Of a stretch of DNA of 64,000 nucleotides, positions 1 through 12,500 are shown piece after piece. A program made the translations under genes and the position numbers. Below the pieces are notes generated by a model that saw only the letters and a program-made list of their open reading frames with translations, did no database searches and was not told the origin of the DNA. The stretch is taken from assembly GCF_030272615.1 (NCBI RefSeq), contig NC_081412.1, forward strand, positions 697,119,656 to 697,183,655, written 5' to 3'. Every line of letters begins with the position of its first letter. Within the stretch, counting starts at the first letter, position 1. This stretch comes from Cryptomeria japonica. Taxonomy: Eukaryota > Streptophyta > Pinopsida > Cupressales > Cupressaceae.

Positions 1-701
1 CACAATGGTCGAATAAAAATGGTTGATGTAGACTTGATGAATGCTTGAGAAGACTTCACATAATCTGCACTGTCACTTCATAAGAGGCTCCTTCAATTGC
101 TTATCGATCGATCATGGATTGTTGATGGATCCTTCAAATGAGGAAAGGAAAGGCTATATGTATGAAACCCTAAGCTTCTTTTTTATCATAGGGTGACCTA
201 GAAATGATATATTTTCACACCAAGTCGGGTTTGAACATTATAATACTACCAAATCACGATCTCGAAATTCAAGGAGAAAAAGTAGGGACATACAAATTTT
301 TAGAAATGCAAGGTATTGTGATTATAAGGTGATTCCCCAGTGGGTGCGATGATCAAAGATGTTTAGATATGAAAATCAGGCCTTGAAGGTTGAAATAGGA
401 CATAATTAGGGCTTTTGATGAATTAATTAATTGAAGGAATAAAAAGGGGCACACTTAGGGTAAATGACCCAATTTTATGATGTGTGGAATGATAAAATAA
501 GACTTTAGATTTAATTAAATTCTTAAAGGGGACTTAAAATAATGCTCCCAATTATCCACTTATCCCTATTGTATCCAAATGAGAGGGGAAGACCTCCTTG
601 TGCACTTGCCCATCATTAATTATGTTAATTTTCTGACATAGGTCGACACGGGGAGGAGATTCCTGCCCAATATTTGGATAGGGCAAAGGGTTCAAAATGG
701 G
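1..701. other. Decayed A/T-rich flank, no gene
   Basis: No reading frame resembles a known protein, and short open frames here look like chance. The sequence is the original target of the copia insertion: it resumes after the element at 23583. It may itself be old retrotransposon DNA, but no LTR boundary can be placed. Confidence 0.5.
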
Positions 702-706
702 CCCCA
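702..706. repeat. Left target-site duplication of the copia element (CCCCA)
   Basis: CCCCA lies directly before the TGTTGG start of the copia 5' LTR. The same five bases occur at 23583-23587, directly after the CA end of the 3' LTR. This perfect match fixes both outer boundaries of the element. Confidence 0.9.
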
Positions 707-962
707 TGTTGGCATTTTGGTATGGTTTTGTCATTGATGTCAACACCTATTAAAACTCTAGCACTTTGGATAATCAACAACATTCATCGGCAAGCGACTC
801 ATGCACAGTCACCGGTATCTGGTACACTAGCAAGATATAATGATCACCGACACTTGGAATGATATGGAAAACACTTGGTAATGTCGAAGACATCATTTGG
901 ACATCTTGTCCTAGAGTTTTGTTTATTGGTATATTCATATTTGCATATTTGTTGTTACCGAC
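707..962 (+). repeat. Copia 5' LTR, first part
   Basis: Begins TGTTGGCATTTTGG and matches 22531-22791 of the 3' LTR with about 6% substitutions and one small indel. The match stops abruptly at CCGAC (958-962), where the gypsy element inserted, and resumes at 17117. Confidence 0.92.
958..962. repeat. Left target-site duplication of the gypsy element (CCGAC)
   Basis: CCGAC precedes the gypsy LTR and is repeated at 17112-17116 right after the other LTR. The uninterrupted 3' copia LTR has one copy of the equivalent site (ctggc, diverged). Confidence 0.93.
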
Positions 963-1745
963 TGTTCATGGTGAAAATGGATAGCAATAATAACAATATT
1001 GAAAGGCTAAATGAATCCAACCACTAAACCCTAGCCTAACAATCAACAAAGATCCACCATAACATATGAAGATTACCTAAGACAATGCAAATAACTCAAA
1101 ATCACAAAGATTATACCATCACATGTCCAATAGGGTTTTGATCTCCATTCTTCCTATCTCCATTGATCTTGCTTGATATATTTGCTCTCAGATTTTTGTA
1201 TGCACAAGAGCTCAACAAAGAATGGAATGTGGTTGCAAGTAGGATCGTAGTGTAGCCAAGTCTTCAAGATTAGTCATTAGGCTGAGTGATTAGGGTTTGA
1301 TAATGAAGAAGGCATCTCCTTAAATAGAAGACACAATATGAAATGGAGGGATAAGATTGAGAGGTGTAAAAAGGAGGTCGGCTAGGATTAGAGGGTAGGT
1401 AAAAGAAATACCAAAATAATGAAAGAGGTAGGTAGTGTATGAATTAAGAGATGAATGACATGTGTCATGGGTAGAAAAGGTTAATGAATTAATTAAATAA
1501 ATAAAGATTTATTTAATAAATAGAAGAAGTAGGATAATTAAATAAATAAAAATATTTATTTAATTTAGGAAAAGGATAATTTAAATAAATAAATGTATTT
1601 ATTTAAATGAGAAATAAGGCTAGAAGAGGATAAATGAATTAATTAAATAAATAAAGATTTATTTAATTAATAGAAGAATTAGGCTTAGATAATTAAATAA
1701 ATAAAATATTTATTTAATTAGACATAACAATTTTAGGTGTCTACA
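963..1745 (-). repeat. Gypsy LTR, left copy (3' LTR in element sense)
   Basis: Runs from TGTTCATGG to GTGTCTACA on the + strand, so the element-sense ends are TGTAGACACC and CCATGAACA. The part near the TGTAGAC end holds five perfect A/T hairpins with stems of 10-15 bp and loops of 3-4 nt: 1493-1516, 1536-1565, 1579-1608, 1638-1671 and 1690-1720. Confidence 0.95.
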
Positions 1746-1762
1746 TTTTGCCCCTCTTTGAG
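1746..1762 (-). other. Polypurine tract of the gypsy element
   Basis: In element sense it reads CAAAGAGGGGCAAAA and abuts the TGTAGACACC start of the 3' LTR. This is the expected position and composition of the second-strand primer. Confidence 0.85.
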
Positions 1763-2500
1763 ACAATGCGGCTTGTCGCGTTGTTTCAAAGAAGATAAGA
1801 TGAACTGATACAGTTGCCCCAGAATGGGAATGATATGCCCCCTCGAGAGATTGGATGAAAATGTCTGAAAAGATTGCAGACAATCTCTCGATAAGAAAGA
1901 GAGGCTAGAATGGACTGACCGGATAAAGTGACAAAGTCACGGGATGAAGAAGACTGACTCAAGAAATGAAGGCGAGGGCTAGGGTAGGCTATAAGATAGA
2001 CCACGGGAAAAAGACATCCTCATTGTCATCTATACATCCATGAGAGCAGAGTGCAGAGCAAAAATAGAGCAGCAGCAGTCAGCAGCGATGGCCTTGGTTC
2101 ATAGATTTGATCGCGTTCGCCGATTCTAGAGGCCAGCAGAGGTAGGAGAGCCAGTAAGTACCACAAAACCTCCTTGTACTTTGATGCATTTATTGTCATT
2201 AATGCATGTCAAATAGGGTAATAAATGCACTTAGACTAGGGTCCAAGAAGTGTCAAAAAAACGTCCAGGCGCGTCTGTGCAGAGCATAGGCATGTCTGTG
2301 TCAAGAAGGCGCGTCTGTGTTTTTCAGGAGCGTCTATGCAGTCTTTGAGCGCGTTTATGTCATGTAAGCGCGTTTGCGTTGAAAAATGCAAGTATGGTCT
2401 TCTAGGGCAAATCGACAGTTCTGTGATAAACATATGCTATCGATTGGATAAGCTGCTGAGAGGATACACTCAAGCAGGTCCTCTAGGAAGACTAGGATAG
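1763..2500. other. Gypsy element spacer between purine tract and PMD frame
   Basis: Non-coding. It contains a cluster of degenerate GCGCGTCTGTG motifs (about 2262-2386), whose reverse complement CACAGACGCG recurs in the leader at the other end of the element. No conserved protein frame is visible on either strand. Confidence 0.6.
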
Positions 2501-2506
2501 ATCAAG

Positions 2507-2780
2507 GCACTTTGTGATGAACAGTGAGTACCAAGATAGAGTACTTTGTGATGAACAGGGAGTACTAAAATATGAGCAGCACTTTGTGATGAACAGGGAG
2601 TGCAAATGTGAGTAACACTTTGTGATGAACAGGGAATGTCACACACGTAGTACTTTGTGATGAACAGGGAGCACTACTAGGATAGATAGCAACACTTTGT
2701 GATGAACAGTGAGTGTCACTAGGATAGATAACCATATGCATTTAGATAGCAAGTAGCATTTTGTGATAAACAGTGAATGC
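2507..2780. repeat. Seven-copy minisatellite of hairpins with a constant loop
   Basis: Seven degenerate copies, irregularly spaced, lie upstream of the PMD frame. Each copy has the loop TTGTGATGAACAGGG (15 nt, small variations) flanked by complementary arms. The arms differ between copies but stay paired: AGTACT/AGTACT (2540-2566), GCACT/AGTGC (2579-2603), ACACT/AGTGT (2692-2716) and GCATT/AATGC (2756-2780). The other three copies (about 2506-2532, 2615-2639, 2647-2677) each carry one mismatch. Confidence 0.85.
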
Positions 2781-2828
2781 CACGATAACTGACATGATTT
2801 GATTGTTTGACTGCAGGAGTATCTACCT

Positions 2829-4784
2829 ATGCTAGAGTCACGGGAGAGGTTCCCGTCCACACAGAGATTGCGACCAGAGTTTTCATTTGAGGATCGAGCT
2901 GTCATCGAGGAGATGGGGTTGAGACACGTATTGTATGTGCCTGAGTTTCGGGCAAACATGGGATTGCTGACTGCGTTGGAGGAGAGATGGCACTCCAAGA
3001 CTTGCACTTTCCACTTGCCGATGGGGGAGATGACAGTGACCCTCGAGGATGTATACAGGATTTTGCACATACCGATCGATGGAGAGCTGATCCCATACGA
3101 TCGAGATGGAGACAGAGAGGCGCTGAGACGGGTATTCCAGGATCCCGGGCTAGAGATGAGAGCAGGGCACGTGGCATGGGATACCATGACCACGACAGGA
3201 CTAGCGTTGCCAGCTGTGATCGAAGGAGCCATCAGTGGGTTCTTGTGTCTGGACAGAGCGACACGGGGGTTGGCAATGGGCTGGGGAGGAGCACTAGAGA
3301 TATTGGTGACTGAGCACACCAGATATGCATGGGGTCCATGCGTCTTGGCACATCTATATTATGAGTTGCATCAGTTCGTCTACCATGGATCAGTGGGACT
3401 GGGTTGTGGGGTGACACTGCTACAGGTGTGGGCATACGAGCATCTGCCTATCACACGCCCGATACACTTCAGGGGCAGAGGTCAGGGGCGGAGCTTTGTA
3501 CATCTTTATGATATGATCACTTCACAACCTTGGATTGGCAGGTTAGAGCACTGGAGGCGTGTGATAGATGACATTGACACAGTCATCTGGAGGCCGTACC
3601 TAGGGTGCGAGGAGTGGGAGGATGATGCAGTGGAGCTGCCATATACATTCAGGAGCAGATATCTGATTGGGCGGATGCCCTACATATTGGAGAGGTAGCT
3701 TGTGGACAGGGTTGTTAGGCAGTTTGGCAGGATCCAGAGGATGCCACGAGGCTCTGGTATGTATGCCCGTACAGTCAGGGATCAGGCATAGTTCGGACCG
3801 CTGTTGTCCTATGATCAGGCCGTCACACAGCTGGCTGAGATGATGCCACTACCCTGGGATATGTGGTCGGAGGTTGAGGATGCAGGCATGGATGCAAAGT
3901 ACTCCGCGTATTGGGCAGAGCATCCGTTTCCGCGGTTGATAGATCCGGGAGAGCTGCTGGAGGGAGAGGTTGGAGGGGATGATGATGATGATGGTGGAGT
4001 GGATGGAAGCCGAGGCCGACGGAGGCGAAGGGGAGCAGTGGGGGAGAGGAGGGTGGCACCTCGGAGGGAGGGGGGACAGGAGGGACCAGCACAGGTGGTG
4101 AGGGGTTGCGGTGGATTGCCCCTGCAGGTACCAGCAGCATAGGGTCCTAGAGCACAGGGACCTAGATAGGGACAGTTGCAGGGACAGGTGCAGGTTCCCA
4201 GGCATGTACAGAGACAGGTACCAGTTCAGGCACCGAGACAAGTACAGGGGCAGGCACAGGTACAGGCACCCATAGAGGGAGAGCCACAGGCCGAGGCTGA
4301 GGGTGGAGATCCAGAGGAGGATGAGCTGATTGAGCTCAGGGAGATCTGCCAGGGCCAGGCAGACGAGATCCAGGAGTTGGAGCGGGAGAGGGATCATCTC
4401 AGGATCAGGCTCAGGGACACTGAGCGGGAGAGGGATCAGGCTATCCAGCACTATACTGAGGCTGAGACAGCTCTGAGGGCAGGGAGGCAGGCGGCAGAGG
4501 ATGCAGGGGCAGGCTACGCATATGTCTTGCGAGCCGAAGAGGAGATTGGTTACTGGAGGGACCTCTACTATGGTGTAGTGCCAGCAGATCAGCGGGCGAG
4601 GAGCTTCCATAGACCATCGCGGATAGCGACGGCTATGGGAGGGAGTCAGAGGAGGCAGACATCTAGTGGTGGGGTCATGGGTCCTCCACCACCACCAGAC
4701 AGGCAGGGTGATCCTGGAGCGGGTCCTTCTATAGCTCAGCGTCCGTCGAGGCCAGGCGGCTCCGAGGGAGGGAGTTCGTCATAG
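2829..4784 (+). pseudogene. Plant mobile domain (PMD) protein frame inside the gypsy element, four in-frame stops
   Basis: One reading frame, antisense to gag-pol, broken by TAG codons at 3696-3698, 3789-3791, 4140-4142 and 4167-4169, with no frameshift. Residues 1-289 resemble the plant mobile domain of MAIN/MAIL1-type proteins; key phrases are FHLPMGEMTVTLEDVYRIL and PIDGELIPYDRDGD. The next part ends with a D/E-rich then R-rich stretch, followed by a Gln/Pro-rich run and a likely coiled coil (around 4317-4480, repeated ERERD). The tail is rich in G, P and S. PMD proteins act in genome integrity and silencing in plants, and PMD genes are known to be spread by mobile elements. The sequence just before ATG 2829 ends TTTGACTGCAG, so it could be a splice acceptor and the first exon may lie upstream. 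All four stops are explicable as CAG or TGG transitions. Function here is unknown. Confidence 0.8.
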
Positions 4785-6504
4785 CCATAGAGGGCTCCCC
4801 TTTGTATCAGTATATGTACCATTATTGTAGACACCTGCGGGTGATTTTTTTTTTGTAGCCATATGATTCTTTTGACATCATTGTATCATGACACATTTGA
4901 TTATATATGAGAGATGATTCACCATTTTTGTGGCAGCTATATGCATGTGTACCTATATGTGATGAGATGTTCTTATGTGATACATGTTTTATGATATGGA
5001 TGCTTATATGATATGATGCAATGCAATATATTTTTGTTCTTTTATGTTTTATATGTGATGCATGATGCAAATGTGAATGTATGTAATGCAAATGAATATG
5101 ATAATGCAAATGATTAGTTACATGATGGAAATGTAAGATGTGCTAGCATGTGTTGTATGTAGGATGTGATGCAATTGTGATATCTATATGTATGTATGAA
5201 ATGCTTATATGTGATAATGCAGGTGTAAACTATATGAGATGCAAGTGTTTTTGGTGTGTCATTATACTCAGTCATGTGATAGCGGGCTACGCGGACTCGA
5301 GAAGGATGATGGAAGTCAATCAAGAAAGGGGGATGGAAGACAGAAGATATGAACATGAAAGAGTTTCTTGTGTGTTATCATCATTGAGCTTTATTATGGC
5401 AAGTAGGTTATGACAATCGAGGCATATGTTCGACCCAGAAAGTCATTGTACCTGTTTGCATGGAGATAAGACAGTCACAAACAAGGAATGCCCCGGTTCA
5501 TACTAGACTCACAGTGTCCTCATATCCTTGGACAAGTCATAGCATTACTAAGAGACAATCCACAGACAGCAAATGCAAATAGGTGACGATACCCCATCCT
5601 CGCCTTTCTAGTCAAAGACATCCTGGAGATAGAATCTCTAGTCAAAGACATCCCGGAAAAGCTAAAAGACATGTCACCAAAAGATAAAATCAAAAGAAAA
5701 CCAAGACTCGACACCAACATCCACTGTAGTCCTCAAGTTTAGTGTCTCTTGTCACTTGTATAAGTCTTATTTGATTGTGGTCACAATGTTCACTTTCACA
5801 AAAAGGATAGATAGCACTGAACCATATGTTGTCTGAGTCTGTTGAAAGATTTGATTTTGTTGAAGCCCATTGTTGCTGCTGTGTCTCATCTAAAACTAAC
5901 TGAATCAATGAAACTGATACTTTATTGCGAAGAAGATGAAACTTTATTGCGGATCTGTGATGCAAATGTTGCTTTATTGTGGATTGTGTGCGGACAGACT
6001 GAAGGAAGCTGGAAGAAACTGTACTCCTTGAAACATGTGATGTTCTTAGTTCCACACCCATCACTAGACGTAGGATTTGCCTTAGCCACAGATAGGATGT
6101 GATTTATTATGGATGGAAAGGGATGTGAAAAGGGAGATTTATTATGAATGGCTAACCAATCTTGGGTAGATCAATAACAAGCCATGATGGGACTGGGTAA
6201 GTTTATTATGAATGAATAGGTTGTGAGTGTGTGCCAAGTGAAAGGATGAAAGAGAATCCTGAAGGAGAGAGGAGCAAAGTCTCTACGCATGGCACTGGTG
6301 ACCCAGTTTTCACCATGGTACTTGCCCAGGGCACCACCGAAGTGGTTTTCACCATTGGACGAAATTATTTCTCTTTACTTTTTTGAATTTTTGATTTTTT
6401 TTTTTTTGTGTCACAAGGCGCCTGTTTGCCAGGTTTTCACCAAGTAACGAGTTTTTTGTTTTATAATTTTTTTTGTATTTTTTGAATTAGGATACTCTGA
6501 TGAG
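4785..6504. other. Gypsy element spacer between the PMD frame and the end of pol
   Basis: Non-coding. 4840-5240 is low-complexity DNA rich in ATGC, GATGCA and TGCAAATG, possibly the 3' untranslated region of the PMD transcript. 5540-5660 repeats 'agtcaaagacatcc'. 6110-6220 repeats 'tttattatgaatgg'. 6310-6440 repeats GTTTTCACCA. Short open frames on both strands have no recognisable product. Confidence 0.55.
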
Positions 6505-9500
6505 CTATGTGTAGAACCGGCGAAGGTGCATGCTGTTGATAGGATCCTCCAAAGGTTCACCTTCTGTAGTTGAGAGCTGATATGCCCCAGAGCCATATAC
6601 TGCTGTGATGATGTAAGGACCAAGCCAATTTGGTTCAAACTTGCCCTTCTTCTCTCTGTCTTGCTGATTCTTGGGGTTTTCTCTGAGGACTAAGTCACCT
6701 ACCTCAAATGTGTGAGACTTGACTTTGTGATTGTAGCTACGACTCATTCGCTGTTGGTAAGCCTTAAGATGATTAAAAGCAGTTTGTCTCCGTTCATCCA
6801 GCAGTTCTAGTTCTTGTAAGCGAGAGACCCTGTAATCTTCATCGTTGATGATGTTTTGCAAAGAGATCCATAAAGAAGGTAAGTTGACCTCAATAGGCAA
6901 GATGGCTTCAGCGCCGTAGACAAGTGAGTAGGGTGTAGCTCCTGTAGGTGTGCGGACACTTGTGCGGTAGGCCCAAAGTGCTGGATTGAGTTGGATATGC
7001 CAGTTACGGCCAGCGTCGTTGACTGTCTTTTTGAGGATTTTAAGAATTGTTTTATTAGACGCCTCAGCTTGGCCATTACCTTGGGGGTAATATGGTGTGG
7101 AGAAACAATGGGAGATATGGAAGCGCTCACAGAGTTCACGAACATCCTGATTTTTGAATGGACGCCCGTTATCAGTAATAATGGAATCAGGAATACCATA
7201 TCGGCAAATGATGTAGTTCAAGATGAAGGTAGCAATTTGTTTCCCAGTGACTTGTGTGAGAGGCATGGCTTCAATCCATTTTGTGAAATACTCTGTGGCT
7301 GTGATAATGAATTTATGACCATTGGAAGAAAGAGGGTGAATCTTGCCTATGAGATCGAGTCCCCACTGACAAAAGGGCCAAGGAGACGCAAGTGGTTGTA
7401 GTTCTCATGCTGGTGCATGTATGAGGTCTCCATGAATTTGACATTGCTTACATTTCTTGACAAACTGATATGATTCTTTTTCCATATTGGGCCAATAATA
7501 TCCAGTCCTGATGAGTTTCTTGGCCAAGGTAGGACCACTAGTATGCGGACCACATATCCCTTCATGCACTTCACGTAACGCAATCTGAGCTTCGTCGCTT
7601 TCTAAACATCTAAGAAGAGTGCCATCTAGACCTTGTCGGTATAGGATATCAGCTAGAATGACATATCAAGAGGATTGACGAATGAAGGTGCGGCATTGGT
7701 TGTTTGATAGATCAAGAGGCAAGATATTATCGCGAAGGTATGTGAATATGGACCCATATAACTGGGATTCGGGACCAACAACGCATATCATTTCAGTAGG
7801 AGTGATCTCATATGAGGGAACCAGCAGGTTGTCTACTAGAAACTCATAGCAGGTTTCATTTTGAGGCAGGTCAATTAGTGAAGCGATTGTAGCCATGGCA
7901 TCTGCAGCACGATTCTGCTCTCTTGGTATCTGCTCAAAATCTATCTTTGTGAAATGTTGTTTCAAATCATCCACCATTTGTTTGTAAGGCATTAATTTTT
8001 TATCTTTTGTTTGGTAATCATCAGTTGCTTGACGGATGACAAGTTGGGAATCCCCAAAAACACGAAGTTCCTGGATCTTCCACTGAACTGCAATTCTTAA
8101 TCCAGTTGTTAATGCCTCATATTCCGCTATATTGTTAGTGCAAGGAAATGATAAGCGGTATGATTTTGGTATAGAGTCGCCTTGAGGAGTTATGAAGAGG
8201 ATACCAGCGCCTGCCCCATGCTATGTGTATGAGCCGTCAAAGTATAATTGCCATGGCTTTGCATGTGATATTGTTAGAATGGATTCATCTGGAAATTCTG
8301 AATTTAGAGGAGCATCATCTATCATGGGAGCATCTGCTAATTGATCCACGATTGCTTGTCCTTTTATTGCTTTTCTGTCCACATACTCAATGTCAAATTC
8401 ACTCAGGATCATTACCCATTTGGCCAGTCGCCCAGTAAGTGTAGCTTTGTTGAGAAGATATTTTAGTGGATCAATTCTTGCAATCAACTTAGTCTTATGA
8501 GTGAGCATATAATGGCGTAATTTCTGCGAAGCAAAGACCACAGCGAGACATGCACGCTTGATCAATGTGTAGTTTAGCTCATATCCCACCAATGTGCGAC
8601 TGATATAGTATACTGCTTTTTCCTTGTCGTCAGCTATTTGTTGTGCTAGGAGTGCCCCCAGTGCTGTTGGAGTAGCTGATATGTATAGTAGCAAAGGCTG
8701 ATCTGTAACTGGTGGCATCAGAACTGGCGGATTCAAAAGATAATCTTTGAGCGTCTGAAAAGCTTGTTGACAGTTATCATCCCATTTGAATTTGATATTT
8801 TTATGTAGCAGGTGCTGAAAAGGATTACACTTATCTGCAAGTTGTGCTATGAATCTTCGTATAGACTGGAGTCTCCCTTGTAAGGATCGAAGTTGACTGA
8901 TATTTCTGGGTGGCGGCATGTCCAAGATAGCCTTGACTTTTGCTGGATCGGCTTCGATTCCTCTTTTAGACACAATGAATCCTAGGAGCTTCCCAGAGGT
9001 TACTCCAAAGACACATTTCTTGGGGTTTAATCTTACCTTGTATTTTTCCAACCGATCAAAGACGACTGAAAGTATGTCCAAATGTGTATCTCTATCTATT
9101 GATTTACCCAAGAGATCATCAACATAATCTTCCACAGTTATGTGCATGAGATCATGAAAGATAGTGGTCATTGCTCTTTGATATGTAGCACCTGCATTTT
9201 TTAGCCCAAAGGGCATGACATTCCAACAGAAAGTTCCCCACGGACAATTGAATGATGTTTTGTGTTGATCTTCGGGTGCAATCCTGATTTGATTATAACC
9301 AGAAAACCCATCCATTAAAGATAACATTTCGTGACCTGCTGTGAGATCAACAATCAAGTCGATATTTGGTAATGGGAAGTCATCTTTCGGACAAGCTTTG
9401 TTGATGTCTCTGAAATCTATACATATTCTGATGCTGCGATCTGGTTTATTGACAGGTACTAAATTGGAGATCCATTCAGGATAATCAATTGGGCGTATGA

Positions 9501-12500
9501 ATCTGACATCCAGTAATTTCTCCAGCTCTGCTTTGACTAGTAATGCTATTTGTGGATGCATTTTTCTTAATTTCTATTTCACTGGCTTTGCCCCTGGTTT
9601 GACTGTCAAATGATGCATTACCAAATCCGGATCTAGTCCAGGCATATCAGCGTATGACCATGCAAAGTTGACTTGTCGTTCTTTGAAGAAGCTTATGAAT
9701 TTTAATCTTTCGGACTCTGTCAAGGATTGAGCCAGGAATATGTTGTGTGGAATCTCTTCTATACCAATGTTTGTCTTGATAGTCTCCTCTACCAACATAG
9801 ATGATTTTTCCTCATATGATGCTGGGAGAATGTCGAGCCTTCCATCTTCGGGTGCCTCAGAGAGGTTTTCGCCCTCAGATACGTCCTTTCTTTTTACTTT
9901 TTTGGAGTCAGATAGCGCCACAGTGTGGTTTTTTCCATAAGACCCTTGTTTTGTTCTTATTTTCACATTTTTGCGACTGGAAGGTCCGACACCCTCACCA
10001 AAATATGCCACGTTGTTGAGTTCTATGGTATATCCTGCTTTGTGGTCCCCAGGGGGAAGATCATCTCGTATGCCCAGATAGTCAATAACAGCTTCGTCAT
10101 TTTGAAATGTGTCAAATTGTGCTGGTCCTTCATAATCCCAGTCAATGAGTTGGTGGTGAACAAGGGGAAGGCTTTTAATGTTTTCGGAGTTTGCAGGGCT
10201 AAGAGTGAAGATGTGGTTATATTCAGGTATATCGAGGCAATCGTCGAGGTCATCGATGGCACTCTCCTCATCAGTTTCGATCGTGAGCGAATCCAAATTG
10301 TCGTCACTATTAGCGCATTCTGGGACAGGTGTCCTCATCCTATGTGATTTCGACCTAAGACCTTGAAACGGAGACTGTGGGAAATCCTTATGAGTTGTTT
10401 CTTGACCAACTCTGAATTTTTTGTAAAATTCCTCTTCTTCTGTGGGTTCATCTGGCTCTCTGAATGTCTCGGTGAGCTCATAGTCACTGGAGGATTTGTT
10501 TGAACCCCATTCCCATTCGTTGGAATCTGTGGAATAGTAATCTTCTTGTTGAACTTTGGCAACTTTGGTTTGTGATGCCTCTTCTGTCCTTTTAGTGTGG
10601 ATCTTGGAAGTCAGAAAACCAAGTCCCTTTGAGCGTTCCCTTTTTACAGTCAATTCAGGTTGTAAGGGCTCCATAGTGCCTTCTTTGCGTAAACCAAGAG
10701 GGCTTTTTCCATCATACCTGAATTTTTGTAGAATCTTGAAGCCTTTGCCATATTTCTCACAAGGTATATTGATCTGATCATGTGTGTCCTCTTCAATGTC
10801 TTTGTAAAGCATTTTGTATAAATTTTCCTCTTCCAGTTCGCCCCATCTTTGAAAGGTAGTAGGATCCCATTTGAATGCCATGATGGAGATTTGTTTGTTA
10901 GGATGTGGCCTTCCATATTCTTTTGGAGAGCTCACGACTTGTTGTAAATACATTGTCTGATTTAGAGTGTATTCTCCCATGCCTTTGTCTTGAAATTTGC
11001 CTTTAAGTTCACCTTGTTTTGATGTCGAAGGTTTCAATGACTCAGGGTCAATGTATGTCGAAGAAGGAATAGCTTCACGATTACTAGGAATGATGGTCTC
11101 AGTATGTGATCTCAGGTTATTGCAATATATGAACGGATTTGGATCACCGTTGACTGTTACCTCGACTCCATTATGAGGAAACTTAATGCATTGATGATAT
11201 GTTGATGGGACTGCCCTCATTTCATGAATCCAAGGACGTCCTAGCAATATGTTGTATGTGAGATCTAGATCTAGGACTTGACAAACCACATCCTTTGTGA
11301 CTGGCCCAATTCTTAGAGGTAGGGTGACTGTGCCCTTGGATGAACGCTCTTCATCATCATAGGCCTTGATGGTGATTTGATTTGTAGAATTCACAGCTTT
11401 GTCAGAATATCCCAATTGTTTAATGGTGCTCAATGTACAAATGTTTAAACCAGCTCCTCCATCTATCAAGACTCGCTTTATTCGATGTTTGTGTATGAAG
11501 GCTTCAATATGTAATGGTGCATTATGTGGCTGACTTACAGATGCGTCATCGGCTTCTGTGAATGTAAGGGAATGTGGAATGGAAAGGTATCCCACCATGG
11601 CTTGAAACTGGTCCACGTTCAGATCAGTAGGAACGGCGGTGTCTCTCAAGATTTTGTCAAGAATAGCTTTATGTGCGGGAGATATGCGTAATAGCTCAAG
11701 GATGGAGATGAGCGCGGGTGTCTTCCCTAACTATTCTACAAGGTCATACTCTGGTTTGGTTGATGAAGAAGCGGCATTTTTAGTGGAAGCACCTGGCAAA
11801 GTAATCTTACCTCGACGGGTTGTAACATGACATTCAGAGGTAGACTCGGACGAAGATCCCACACCTCTTAGAACAATCTTGGGTCGCTGAGGAGGATTCT
11901 CAGGGTTTTTGTTCTTGATGGTAATAGTATAGATATGATTGTCCATCGAGATATGATTGATAGTTGAATCATAGTTGTAAGGTGCCCTAGTATAGTTGGC
12001 TTGATCATCTGTGACTTTAGCTTTTCCATTGTCGTTCTTTGGGAATGGTTCCTTAAACATCTCATGTTCTTGATTGGATGAGTGTCCCTCAATCTCAATG
12101 TCACCTCTATCAATGAGATCTTGTACGATGTTCTTCAGTCGATGACAATTTCTCGTCTTATGACCCTTGCTCTTATGAAATTCACAATACTCATCATCAT
12201 TCCACCAATTCGGCTTAACCTTTGGTTCATATGGAGGAAAATCTAGAACTGTGATTACTTTGTTTGCCACAAGCTTTTTGAAGACTGATTCAAGTGGTTC
12301 TCCCAATGGGGTGTACTTCCTTCGTGATCTGGAAGTTGTTTGAGTATATACTTGATTGTTTGTAGAACTTGATCCCGAAAAGACGAATTTGGGTCTCACT
12401 GTGTTGGCATCAACAACACCATCATTAACTGTATTCTTGTTCTTATTCCAAAATCTTGGCTTGTCTTTTCCTTTAAAGTCCTCTTTGTTTTCCTTAAATA

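Noticed and set aside
2639-3319. 226-codon frame on the - strand opposite the PMD domain
   Set aside because: Shadow of the PMD frame; its C-terminal part is only the reversed minisatellite.
3849-4610. 253-codon frame on the - strand opposite the PMD gene
   Set aside because: It is low-complexity Pro/Leu/Ser sequence produced by the complement of the Gln/Glu/Arg-rich PMD tail, and shows no motif.
4840-5240. Possible regulatory array of GATGCA/TGCAAATG words
   Set aside because: Spacing is irregular and the whole stretch is low-complexity ATG-rich DNA; it is better described as simple sequence.
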